64,000 bases of DNA from Massilia sp. Root351 (GTDB lineage: Bacteria > Pseudomonadota > Gammaproteobacteria > Burkholderiales > Burkholderiaceae_D): positions 63,768 to 127,767 of the forward strand of contig NZ_LMDJ01000031.1 of assembly GCF_001425045.1 (NCBI RefSeq), read 5' to 3'. The notes under the pieces are model-generated. The model did no database searches. It was not told the origin of the DNA and saw only the letters and a list, made by a program, of their open reading frames with translations. Positions 42,126-49,698 of this stretch are shown one piece after another; the stretch's first letter is position 1, and every line of letters starts with the position of its first letter. A program made the position numbers and the translations under genes.

Positions 42126-43787
42126 ATGCTGCATTGGTTGAGGCAATACCGGCGTGCCATGTTGCCGGGCGACATCAGCGCCGGCATCGTGGTGGCGATG
42201 ATGATGATCCCGCAGGGCATGGCGTATGCGCTGGTGGCCGGCTTGCCGCCGGTGGCGGGGATTTACGCCAGCATCCTGCCTCCGGTGCTCTACGCCCTGT
42301 TCGGCAGCAGCATGACGCAGTCGGTCGGCCCGATGGCCATCGTGGCGCTGATGACGGCGGCCGTGATCGGGCCGCTGGCGCCGGCGGGCTCGGCGCTGTA
42401 TGGCGTGCTGGCGGCGCAGCTGGCGCTGGTGGCCGGCGTGGTGCTGCTGTTGTGCGGCGCGCTGCGCATGGGCTTCCTGGCTAATTTCTTCTCGCGTCCG
42501 GTCATGAGCGGCTTTACGGTCGGTTCCGTCGTCATCATCGCCGCTGGCCAGGTCAAGCCGCTGCTGGGCGCGACTTTGCCCGCCTTCCACGCGCCCAGCG
42601 CCGTGCTGGGCGGCGTGTCATTGCTGCTGCTGGTGCTGGGCAAGCGCTATGCGGCGGGCCTGCTGCGGCGGTGCGGCCTGCCGGCCGCGCATGCGGAGCT
42701 GGGCGCGCGCCTGGTGCCGATGCTGGTGGTGCTGGCTGCCACGGCCGCCGTGCCGCAGCTGGGCCTGCAGGCGCTGGGCATCCAGACCACGGGCGCGGTG
42801 CCGTCCGGCCTGCCGCAGCTGAACCTGGCTACCTCGTCCAGCCATTGGCGCGCGCTGCTGCAGCCGGGCCTGCTGATCGGCTTTATCATCTTCCTGCTGA
42901 GTATGTCCGCCGCGCAGTCGCTGGCGCTCAAGCGCAACGAGAAGCTGGTGGCCAACCAGGAGCTGTTCGGCCTGGGCGCGGCCAACGTGGCCAGCATGGT
43001 GTCCGGCGGCTTCCCGGTCACCGGCGGCATGTCGCGCTCGGCAGTCAATTTTTCGGCCGGCGCCAACACGCCGCTGGCCAGCATCATCACGTCGGGCCTG
43101 CTGACGCTGGCCTTGCTGGCACCCACCGGCTGGCTGGCGCTGCTGCCTTTGCCGACGCTGGCCGCCACCATCATCGTGGCCGTGCTGGGCTTGCTGGAAT
43201 TCGACACGCTGCGCATGGCCTGGCGCTACGACAGGGGCGACGCCGCCGCCTGGGGCGCCACTGCCGCCGGCGTGCTGGCGCTGGGCGTGGAAGCGGGCGT
43301 GGTGGTCGGCGTGTTATTGTCGATGGGCACGCTGATCTGGCGCGCCAGCCGGCCGCACATCGCGGTGCTGGGCCGTATTCCGGGCAGCGAGCACTACCGC
43401 AATATCGAACGCTACCGGGCTGAAACGCAGGCCGAGGTGCTGGTGCTGCGCATCGACGCCAATCTGTTCTTCGGCAACGTGGAAGCGGTGGGCGAGCGTA
43501 TCGAGGACGAACTGCGGGCGCATCCGTCGGCGCGCCACCTGGTGCTGGCGATGACGGCCGTCAGTTCGATCGACACCACGGCATTGTTTGCGCTGTCGGA
43601 ATGGAATGCGGGCATGCGCCGGCGCGGCGTGGCGCTGCACCTGGCGGAGGTCAAGGGGCCGGTGCTGGACCGCCTGCGCCAGAGCGATCTGCTGCAGCAG
43701 TTGAGCGGCCCCATTTTCCTCAGCACGGCGATGGCGTGCAATGCGCTGCAAGAGGGCCGCGAAGGCGGCATGGCGGAACACATTTAG
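42126..43787 (+). CDS. SulP-family anion permease with STAS domain
   Basis: 553 residues. N-terminal membrane domain of about 12-14 helices with the family signature PQGMAYALVAGLPPVAGIYA near residue 35 and a second conserved block SGGFPVTGGMSRSAVNF near residue 300. A cytoplasmic STAS domain occupies about 430-545 (VLVLRIDANLFFGNVEAV; VSSIDTTALFALSEW). SulP proteins transport sulfate, bicarbonate or dicarboxylates, often with sodium or protons; the substrate cannot be decided here. It is followed after eight bases by an acetyltransferase gene, so they may share a transcript. Confidence 0.92.
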   Translation: MLHWLRQYRRAMLPGDISAGIVVAMMMIPQGMAYALVAGLPPVAGIYASILPPVLYALFGSSMTQSVGPMAIVALMTAAVIGPLAPAGSALYGVLAAQLALVAGVVLLLCGALRMGFLANFFSRPVMSGFTVGSVVIIAAGQVKPLLGATLPAFHAPSAVLGGVSLLLLVLGKRYAAGLLRRCGLPAAHAELGARLVPMLVVLAATAAVPQLGLQALGIQTTGAVPSGLPQLNLATSSSHWRALLQPGLLIGFIIFLLSMSAAQSLALKRNEKLVANQELFGLGAANVASMVSGGFPVTGGMSRSAVNFSAGANTPLASIITSGLLTLALLAPTGWLALLPLPTLAATIIVAVLGLLEFDTLRMAWRYDRGDAAAWGATAAGVLALGVEAGVVVGVLLSMGTLIWRASRPHIAVLGRIPGSEHYRNIERYRAETQAEVLVLRIDANLFFGNVEAVGERIEDELRAHPSARHLVLAMTAVSSIDTTALFALSEWNAGMRRRGVALHLAEVKGPVLDRLRQSDLLQQLSGPIFLSTAMACNALQEGREGGMAEHI

Positions 43788-43795
43788 GAGTAGAC

Positions 43796-44338
43796 ATGCA
43801 GGACCAGCAGGACAAACCTTACCGCCCCGGCGAATCGCCGGGCAGCGTGGAACGCCGCGCAGCCAAGCTGCTGTGCGCCGCCTTCAACCGCGAGGACGAC
43901 GTGGCCAAGCGCGCCGCGATCCTCGAGCAATTGCTGCGCAAGCCGAACAATGCGCATTTCGAGGCGCCATTCTTCTGCGACTATGGCTACAACATCAGCG
44001 TGGGCGAGCATTGCTTCGCCAACCATAACCTGGTGATCCTGGATTGCGCGCCGGTGACCCTGGGCAGCCATGTGCTGATCGGCCCGAACACCGTGATCTC
44101 GGCCGCCAGCCACCCGGTGGACCCGGTGGCGCGCGCGGCCGGCGTGTTCGAGGCGCTGCCCATCACCATCGGCAACCATGTGTGGATAGGCGCCAACGTC
44201 ACCATCCTGCACGGGGTCACCATCGGCGACAACTGCACCATCGGCGCCGGCAGCGTGGTGAGCAAGTCGATTCCGGCCAATAGTTTGGCGGTGGGCAATC
44301 CTTGCAGGGTGGTGCGCGAGATTGCCCAGGCGTCTTAG
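43796..44338 (+). CDS. Maltose/galactoside-type O-acetyltransferase (left-handed beta-helix)
   Basis: 180 residues from the ATG at 43796 behind TAGGAG. Hexapeptide repeats form the beta-helix: VTLGSHVLIGPNTVIS, ITIGNHVWIGANVTILHGVT and IGDNCTIGAGSVVSKSIPAN, and the catalytic His is in ISAASHPVDP. It transfers acetyl from acetyl-CoA to a sugar hydroxyl, like Maa and LacA. It lies eight bases after the SulP gene. Real substrate unknown. Confidence 0.9.
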   Translation: MQDQQDKPYRPGESPGSVERRAAKLLCAAFNREDDVAKRAAILEQLLRKPNNAHFEAPFFCDYGYNISVGEHCFANHNLVILDCAPVTLGSHVLIGPNTVISAASHPVDPVARAAGVFEALPITIGNHVWIGANVTILHGVTIGDNCTIGAGSVVSKSIPANSLAVGNPCRVVREIAQAS

Positions 44339-44384
44339 GAAAAATCTATCGATGCGGTAAAAACAATTGTCTTTCAAAGTTAAA

Positions 44385-44399
44385 TGAGAATCGTTATTA
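44385..44399. promoter_or_regulatory. Fur-box-like site
   Basis: TGAGAATCGTTATTA matches 12 of 15 positions of the 7-1-7 Fur consensus TGATAATNATTATCA, in an AT-rich patch 34 bp before the DUF2061 gene. It suggests iron-dependent control of that gene. Confidence 0.55.
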
Positions 44400-44432
44400 T
44401 TTGCTGACACGCTCAGTCAATAAGAGGTTCTC

Positions 44433-44849
44433 ATGCTCACCGCCGCGAAAAAAGTCAGCCAGGTAGCCGCCCATACGGGTATTGCGTTCAGCCTGATGTA
44501 TGTGATGACCGGCTCGGTCGTCTTCGGCGGACTGGCCGCAGTGCTGGAACCGGTGGTCAATGTGCTGCTGCTGCCCTTCCATGAACGCGCATGGCATCAG
44601 CTGCGCTCCCGCGCCGTGGCGGCCCGCGCCCGCTATGCCGCCCTGGCCGGCGAGAAGATCAGCCAGACCCTGATGCACGCGACCGTGGCCTTCCTGATGC
44701 TGTGGTGGGCTACCGGTTCGATGGCCATGGGCGGCCTGGCGGCGGTGCTGGAACCCATACTGAACGTGATCGCCTTGCCTTATCACGACCGGCTGTGGGA
44801 CAAGCTGCAGCTGCGCATGGCGCCGGCCGGCGCCGCTGCTGCCGCCTGA
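44433..44849 (+). CDS. Tandem DUF2061 membrane protein
   Basis: 138 residues made of two homologous halves. Each has a helix pair and the shared stretch GGLAAVLEPVVNV / GGLAAVLEPILNV followed by LPFHER / LPYHDR, the DUF2061 pattern. About four transmembrane helices are expected (for example TGIAFSLMYVMTGSVVF). The function of DUF2061 proteins is unknown. A Fur-like box lies just upstream, so the protein may respond to iron. Single-gene unit. Confidence 0.82.
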   Translation: MLTAAKKVSQVAAHTGIAFSLMYVMTGSVVFGGLAAVLEPVVNVLLLPFHERAWHQLRSRAVAARARYAALAGEKISQTLMHATVAFLMLWWATGSMAMGGLAAVLEPILNVIALPYHDRLWDKLQLRMAPAGAAAAA

Positions 44850-44909
44850 CACCCTGCGGGCGCGGCGGTTTGGTACACTGCGTCCTTTTCTTCGCCGCAG
44901 GTTTGCCTC

Positions 44910-45719
44910 ATGCCGTACCCATCACAATTGCAGGAGCTGCGCGCGCTGGCGCTGCAATGCTTGCTTGAAAACGATCCCGCCGCCAAGGCCCAGGCTGTCG
45001 CCGCCATGGCGCAAGCCTGGGCCGGCGGCGCGTTGACGCTGGATCCGGCCGCCGGCCCGCAGCCCGACGGCGCCATCCCGGGCCGTCCGGCGCGACCCGA
45101 ATTGGTGCCGCCGCGCCTGGTGGGGCGCCGCTCGATGGCCACGCTGGAGGGCAGGGCAATGCTGGTGCACGCGCTGTCGCACATCGAATTCAACGCGGTC
45201 AACCTGGCGCTGGACGCGCTGTGGCGCTTCCCCGGCATGCCGGCCGCGTACTACACCGACTGGCTGCGCGTGGCGAAAGAGGAGGCTTACCACTTCTCCA
45301 TGCTGTCGGCGCACCTGCAAACGCTGGGCTACCAGTACGGCGATTTCACGGCCCATGACAGCCTGTGGGAGATGGTGGAGCGCACCCGCGAAGACATCAC
45401 GGCGCGCATGGCGCTGGTGCCGCGCACGCTGGAGGCGCGCGGGCTGGACGCGATTCCGCCGCTGCGCGCCAAGATTGCGCAGGCCGGCGACATGGCGGCG
45501 GCCGCCATCCTGGACATCATCCTGCACGACGAGATCGGCCATGTGGAGATCGGCAACCGCTGGTATCGCTATATGTGCGAGCTGCGCGGGCTGGAGCCGC
45601 GCGCCACATATGACGAACTGGCACTGCGCTACCGGGCGCCGGTGCTGAAAGGCCCGTTCAACCTGGCGGCGCGCCGCCTGGCCGGCTTCACCGAGGCGGA
45701 ACTGGGCCAGCTGGGCTGA
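44910..45719 (+). CDS. DUF455 ferritin-like protein
   Basis: 269 residues. A ferritin-like four-helix domain of the DUF455 family is indicated by ALSHIEFNAVNLALDALWRF (about residues 88-107), AKEEAYHFSMLSAHLQTLG and HDEIGHVEIGNRWYRY, which provide the Glu and His residues of a di-metal site. Relatives include the tRNA-modifying enzyme MiaE-type ferritin-like proteins in a broad sense, but the activity of this family is unknown. Preceded by a 60-bp gap and not clearly part of an operon. Confidence 0.85.
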   Translation: MPYPSQLQELRALALQCLLENDPAAKAQAVAAMAQAWAGGALTLDPAAGPQPDGAIPGRPARPELVPPRLVGRRSMATLEGRAMLVHALSHIEFNAVNLALDALWRFPGMPAAYYTDWLRVAKEEAYHFSMLSAHLQTLGYQYGDFTAHDSLWEMVERTREDITARMALVPRTLEARGLDAIPPLRAKIAQAGDMAAAAILDIILHDEIGHVEIGNRWYRYMCELRGLEPRATYDELALRYRAPVLKGPFNLAARRLAGFTEAELGQLG

Positions 45720-45749
45720 CGCGCGGCGCATGTCCCGCGCCGGCCCGGC

Positions 45750-46175
45750 CTAGCCGCAGAAGCGGCGGTCGACGTCGGTGGCCAGGTCGGCCAGCGTGAC
45801 GCTGCCCAATCGGTCCAGCAAGATCTGTTCCGCTTGCCGCATGGCGTCCGCCAGCGCGGCGTTGACCGCCTGTTCCACCAGGCAGCTGGGATTTTCCTGC
45901 TCCACGCCCATGGCGAACACGGACGGGTTGCCGAGCGCGCGGTGCACGTCCAGCAGCGTGATGGCCTTCAGCGGGCGCGCCAGCGCCCAGCCGCCGCCGT
46001 GGCCTTTTCCCGACCTGACATAGCCTTCATTGCGCAGCCCCGCCATGGTGCGGCGCACGACCACGGGATTGGTGCCCAGCATCTGGGCGATGTCTTCCGA
46101 AGTGGCGGGTTCGCCGCGGCGCTCCATGTGGATCAGCACGTGGAGCATGCGGGATAGGCGGCTGTCTTGTCTCAT
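45750..46175 (-). CDS. Rrf2-family transcriptional regulator
   Basis: 141 residues. Winged helix of the Rrf2 family: SRLSRMLHVLIHMERRGEPA, TSEDIAQMLGTNPVVVRRTM and the wing GKGHGGGWALARP. The three-cysteine iron-sulfur motif of IscR/NsrR is absent (only one Cys, in NPSCLVEQ, plus a penultimate Cys), so it is more like YwnA-type members that sense by other means. Divergent from a CPYC flavin reductase whose promoter region holds a strong palindrome; it probably represses that gene. Confidence 0.9.
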   Translation of the reverse strand: MRQDSRLSRMLHVLIHMERRGEPATSEDIAQMLGTNPVVVRRTMAGLRNEGYVRSGKGHGGGWALARPLKAITLLDVHRALGNPSVFAMGVEQENPSCLVEQAVNAALADAMRQAEQILLDRLGSVTLADLATDVDRRFCG

Positions 46176-46202
46176 GCACCCATCTTAGCGTTTTCCAGTT
46201 TG

Positions 46203-46221
46203 CGTAACAAGAAAAGTTACG
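46203..46221. promoter_or_regulatory. Candidate Rrf2 operator in the divergent gap
   Basis: CGTAAC and GTTACG are perfect inverted arms seven bases apart, centred between the Rrf2 regulator and the flavin reductase. A second partial copy (TGTAACTTTCAATGATACG) follows at about 46244-46262. Spacing suits binding by an Rrf2 dimer. Confidence 0.6.
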
Positions 46222-46278
46222 TTAGCCGGCATTGCTGCTATCATGTAACTTTCAATGATACGTAAACCGGAGGGCGGC

Positions 46279-47244
46279 ATGAATCAGTACGATGCAATTG
46301 TGGTGGGTGGCAGCTTTGCGGGCTTGTCGGCGGCGATGCAGCTGGCGCGGGCGCGGCGCAGGGTGCTGCTGATCGATGGCGGCCAGCCGCGCAACCGCTG
46401 GTCGCCGGCGGTGCACGGCTTCCTGGCCCTGGATGGCATGGCGCCGGCGGACATCCGCGCGCAGGCGCTGCGCCAGTTGCGGGCTTATCCGACGTTTTCC
46501 TATGCGGCGGGGACGGCGCAGTGCGCCGACAGGGATGCCGACGGTTTCGTGGTCCAATGGACGCCGGCCCATCCGGCGGACGCTGGCGGGGACGCGGCCA
46601 AGGCGCACGGGCTGCCGCCAGGGGCGGCCGCAGCGCAGCGCGCGGCGCGCCTGGTGCTGGCCACCGGCGTCAAGGATACGCTGCCCGCGATCGACGGCCT
46701 GGCAGAACGCTGGGGGCGGACGGTGCTGCATTGCCCGTATTGCCACGGTTTCGAGGTGAGCGGCGGCGCGCTGGGGGTGCTGGCGGCGTTCCCGCAATCG
46801 GTGCACCAGGGCTTGCTGCTGCCCGACTGGGGCGATACCACTTACTTTACGCAAGGCTTGCACGAACCCAGCGCCGAGGAGGCTGCGCAATTGCAATCGC
46901 GCGGCACGCGCGTGGAGCGGGTGCCGGTGGTGGCCCTGCTGGGCAGTGCGCCGCAGCTGGAGGCGGTGCGCCTGGCCGATGGCCGCGTGCTGCCGCTGCG
47001 CGCGCTGTTTACCGCGCCGGTCACCAGCATGGCGTCGCCGCTCGCGGAACAGCTGGGCTGCGCCTTCGAGCAGGGCCCGACCGGCCCGCATATCCAGGTC
47101 GATGCCGGACAGCAGACCAGCGTGCCAGGCGTGTTCGCGGCGGGCGACGCGGCCGCCGCGCGCCACAACGGCACGCTGGCCAGCGCCGCCGGGGTGCTGG
47201 CCGGGGTGTCGGCGCATGCTTCGCTGATCATGGCCACACTGTAG
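46279..47244 (+). CDS. Thioredoxin-reductase-like FAD oxidoreductase with CPYC
   Basis: 321 residues from the ATG at 46279 (GGAGG six bases ahead), close to thioredoxin reductase length. FAD motif VVGGSFAGLSAAMQLARA is at the start, the redox pair is in LHCPYCHGFEV near residue 157, and the closing GVFAAGDAAAARHNG fits the family. The NADPH domain is less typical: LGVLAAFPQS stands where GxGxxA is expected, as in TrxR-like enzymes whose NADPH site is altered. It may reduce a small thiol or a toxic compound under Rrf2 control. Not assigned as trxB. Confidence 0.87.
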   Translation: MNQYDAIVVGGSFAGLSAAMQLARARRRVLLIDGGQPRNRWSPAVHGFLALDGMAPADIRAQALRQLRAYPTFSYAAGTAQCADRDADGFVVQWTPAHPADAGGDAAKAHGLPPGAAAAQRAARLVLATGVKDTLPAIDGLAERWGRTVLHCPYCHGFEVSGGALGVLAAFPQSVHQGLLLPDWGDTTYFTQGLHEPSAEEAAQLQSRGTRVERVPVVALLGSAPQLEAVRLADGRVLPLRALFTAPVTSMASPLAEQLGCAFEQGPTGPHIQVDAGQQTSVPGVFAAGDAAAARHNGTLASAAGVLAGVSAHASLIMATL

Positions 47245-47334
47245 CGCGGCGGCCACACACGCTTGCAATATACCGTCGTGGCCGATATCGTCTGGGCACC
47301 GCGCGTGCGGGCGACGTCGTAGACAGGAGCGGGA

Positions 47335-48585
47335 ATGGAAGCAGCAGGGCGGCGGGAGCAAGCCAGGGACGAGGCACAGCAGGTGCGGGCCGACGCGCAG
47401 CCGGACCCGGTGCGCGGCGATATCCTGGTGGTCGAGGACACGCCGGCATCGCTGCAACTGTTGTCCAAGCTGCTGACCGACGCCGGTTACCGCGTGCGCG
47501 AGGCACCCAACGGCGAACTGGCGCTGTGGAGCGCGCAGGCCCAGGCGCCCGAACTGGTGCTGCTTGACATCCGCATGCCGGGCATAGACGGCTACGAAGT
47601 GTGCAGCCGCCTGAAGAAGATGCCCGGCCTGGACGAGGTGCCGGTGATCTTCCTGTCGGCCCACAGCGACACTGACGACAAGCTGCGCGGCTTCCAGGTG
47701 GGCGGCGTGGATTTCATCTCCAAGCCCTTCCAGTTCGAGGAAGTGAATGCGCGCGTCATGGCGCACCTCAAGATCCGCCGCCTGCAGCAGCAGCTGGCGG
47801 CGCACAACGACCAGCTGCAGCGCGAGTCGCGCCAGCGTTTGGCCGAAATCGCCCACATGAACCGCAACGCCAGCGCCTCGGTGTATTGCGCGGCGCTGGT
47901 GCACGAGCTGAACCAGCCGCTGGCGGCCATCATGAGCAATGCCGAGGCGGCCGAGCTGTTCCTGAAGATGGATCCGCCGGCGCTGGCCGACGTGGAGGAA
48001 ATCCTGGGCGACATCCGGCGCGACGACCGCCGCGCCAGCGAGCTGATACAGCGCATGCGCGAAATGCTGAAGAAGTCCGATCCGGTGGCGCAGCGGCTGG
48101 ACCTGAACGAGGCCATGGCGCAGGTGGCGGCCTTGCTGGGCAGCGAGGCGCGCATGCGGCGCGTGCAGCTGCACACCGAGCCGGCCCCGCTGCCGCTGAT
48201 GGTGTCGGCCGATCCGGTGCAATTGCAGCAAATCCTGATCAACCTGGTCCTGAACGGCATGGACGCCATGGGCGAGCCGCCGCAGGGCGGCGCCGCCGCG
48301 GCGCCGGCCAGGCCGCGCCGGATCACGCTGTGCGCGCGCCGCCGCGACGCCGCCATGGCCGAGGTCCAGGTGAGCGACCATGGCTGCGGCTTCGGCGGCA
48401 ACCGGGAACGCCTGTTCGAGTCCTTCTTCACCACCAAGGCGCACGGCATGGGGCTGGGCCTGTCGATCGCGGCGGCCATCGTGCAGGCGCACGGCGGCCG
48501 GATCTGGGCCGACAACAATCCCGGCGGCGGCGCCACGGTGGGCTTTGCCTTGCCGCTGGCGGCCAGGGCGGGGGCGGCGGCGTGA
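47335..48585 (+). CDS. REC-histidine kinase (HELNQPL type)
   Basis: 416 residues, soluble. Residues 28-150 form a receiver (VVEDTPASLQLLSKLLTDAG; phospho-acceptor in LLDIRMPGIDGYE; ISKPFQ). A coiled coil leads to HisKA (LVHELNQPLAAIMSN, near residue 195) and an ATPase domain (NLVLNGMDAMG; SDHGCGF; GMGLGLSIAAAIV). The HELNQPL box is typical of FixL/TodS-like kinases that pair with FixJ-type regulators, and such a regulator follows with a GTGA overlap. AGGAG precedes the ATG. First gene of the seven-gene array. Confidence 0.93.
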   Translation: MEAAGRREQARDEAQQVRADAQPDPVRGDILVVEDTPASLQLLSKLLTDAGYRVREAPNGELALWSAQAQAPELVLLDIRMPGIDGYEVCSRLKKMPGLDEVPVIFLSAHSDTDDKLRGFQVGGVDFISKPFQFEEVNARVMAHLKIRRLQQQLAAHNDQLQRESRQRLAEIAHMNRNASASVYCAALVHELNQPLAAIMSNAEAAELFLKMDPPALADVEEILGDIRRDDRRASELIQRMREMLKKSDPVAQRLDLNEAMAQVAALLGSEARMRRVQLHTEPAPLPLMVSADPVQLQQILINLVLNGMDAMGEPPQGGAAAAPARPRRITLCARRRDAAMAEVQVSDHGCGFGGNRERLFESFFTTKAHGMGLGLSIAAAIVQAHGGRIWADNNPGGGATVGFALPLAARAGAAA

Positions 48586-49187
48586 AGATCCACATCATCG
48601 ACGATGACGAGCCGCTGCGCACCGCGCTGTCGCGCCTGCTGGGCGCCTGCGGCTACCGGGTCAGCGCCTACGAATCGGGCGACGCCTTCGTGCAGGCGGA
48701 AACCGGCGACGAGGCCGGCTGCATCCTGCTGGACGTGGACATGCCCGGCCTGACCGGCCTGCAACTGCAGGATCATTTGCGTGCGCGCAACAGCATCCTG
48801 CCCATTGTATTTCTCACGGGAAATGGCGACATTGCCATGAGTGTGCGCGCCATCAAGGCCGGCGCCGAGGATTTCCTGTCCAAGCCCATCGGCAAGGACG
48901 CGTTGCTGGACGCCATAGGCCGCGCCATGCTGCGCTACGAGGCGGCGGCGCAGCACAACAGCCAGCTCAGCGAACTGCGCAAGCGCGCCGCCACGCTGAC
49001 CGCGCGCGAGCGCGAGGTGTTCGTGCTGGTGGTGCAGGGCATGCTGAACAAGCAGATCGCCTTCGAACTGGGCAACACCGAGCGCACCGTGAAAGCGCAC
49101 CGCCACAGCCTGATGGAAAAGCTGGGCGCCGGTTCGCTGGCCGAGCTGGTACAGATGGCCAACCGCCTTGGGCTGGTTGCCGCCTAG
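48582..49187 (+). CDS. FixJ/NarL-type response regulator
   Basis: 201 residues from a GTG that overlaps the kinase stop as GTGA; the longer open frame upstream is inside the kinase. Receiver (1-120): IIDDDEPLRTALSRLLGACG, phospho-acceptor in LLDVDMPGLTG, LSKPIG. LuxR-type helix-turn-helix (about 135-200): LTAREREVFVLVVQGMLNKQ then NTERTVKAHRHSLMEKLGA. It should be phosphorylated by the preceding kinase and bind DNA; targets may include the downstream genes. Confidence 0.95.
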   Translation: MKIHIIDDDEPLRTALSRLLGACGYRVSAYESGDAFVQAETGDEAGCILLDVDMPGLTGLQLQDHLRARNSILPIVFLTGNGDIAMSVRAIKAGAEDFLSKPIGKDALLDAIGRAMLRYEAAAQHNSQLSELRKRAATLTAREREVFVLVVQGMLNKQIAFELGNTERTVKAHRHSLMEKLGAGSLAELVQMANRLGLVAA

Positions 49188-49295
49188 CGCCTTGCCGGCG
49201 CGTCCGCGCGCTACCTGTACCAAAGGACACGTTACAGCCGTGTGAAATCTCCCTACAGTCATAACTATCGGTGCTTGCACCTTAGGGATGGCGTC

Positions 49296-49673
49296 ATGGA
49301 AACAGGAAAACTCGTCGTTGCCGTCGTGGAAAACGACGCCGGCATGCTCAAGGCACTGGGCCGGCTGCTGCGCGCGGCCGGCTATATGGCCCAGCTTTAT
49401 GCGTCGGCCGAGCAGTATCTGCAGCGCGGCGACCATAGCCACATTGCCTGCCTGATCCTCGACATCGACCTGGGCGGCCTGTCCGGCATCGAGTTGCAGC
49501 AAATGCTGGTCGGCGCCGGCAACGCGCCGCCCATCGTGTTCGTCACCAGCCAGATCGACGGCGGCATGGAGGCGGCGGCGCAGCGGCTGGGCTGCCTGGC
49601 CTATCTGCGCAAGCCCTTCGCTTCGCAGGATCTGCTGGCCGCCCTGCAGCAGGCCGCCGCTCACCAGCCATAA
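49296..49673 (+). CDS. Single-domain response regulator (FixJ-like receiver)
   Basis: 125 residues from the ATG at 49296 (AGGGATGG ahead). Receiver only: VVENDAGMLKALGRLLRAAG, phospho-acceptor in LILDIDLGGLSG, T in FVTSQ, and LRKPFA. The acidic pocket has Glu-Asn in place of the usual Asp-Asp, which may change magnesium binding or kinetics. No output domain. It lies between the FixJ-like regulator and the chemoreceptor and could act like a phosphate shuttle or sink for the kinases in the array. Confidence 0.88.
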   Translation: METGKLVVAVVENDAGMLKALGRLLRAAGYMAQLYASAEQYLQRGDHSHIACLILDIDLGGLSGIELQQMLVGAGNAPPIVFVTSQIDGGMEAAAQRLGCLAYLRKPFASQDLLAALQQAAAHQP

Positions 49674-49698
49674 CCATAAGACGACCAGGGATACCATC

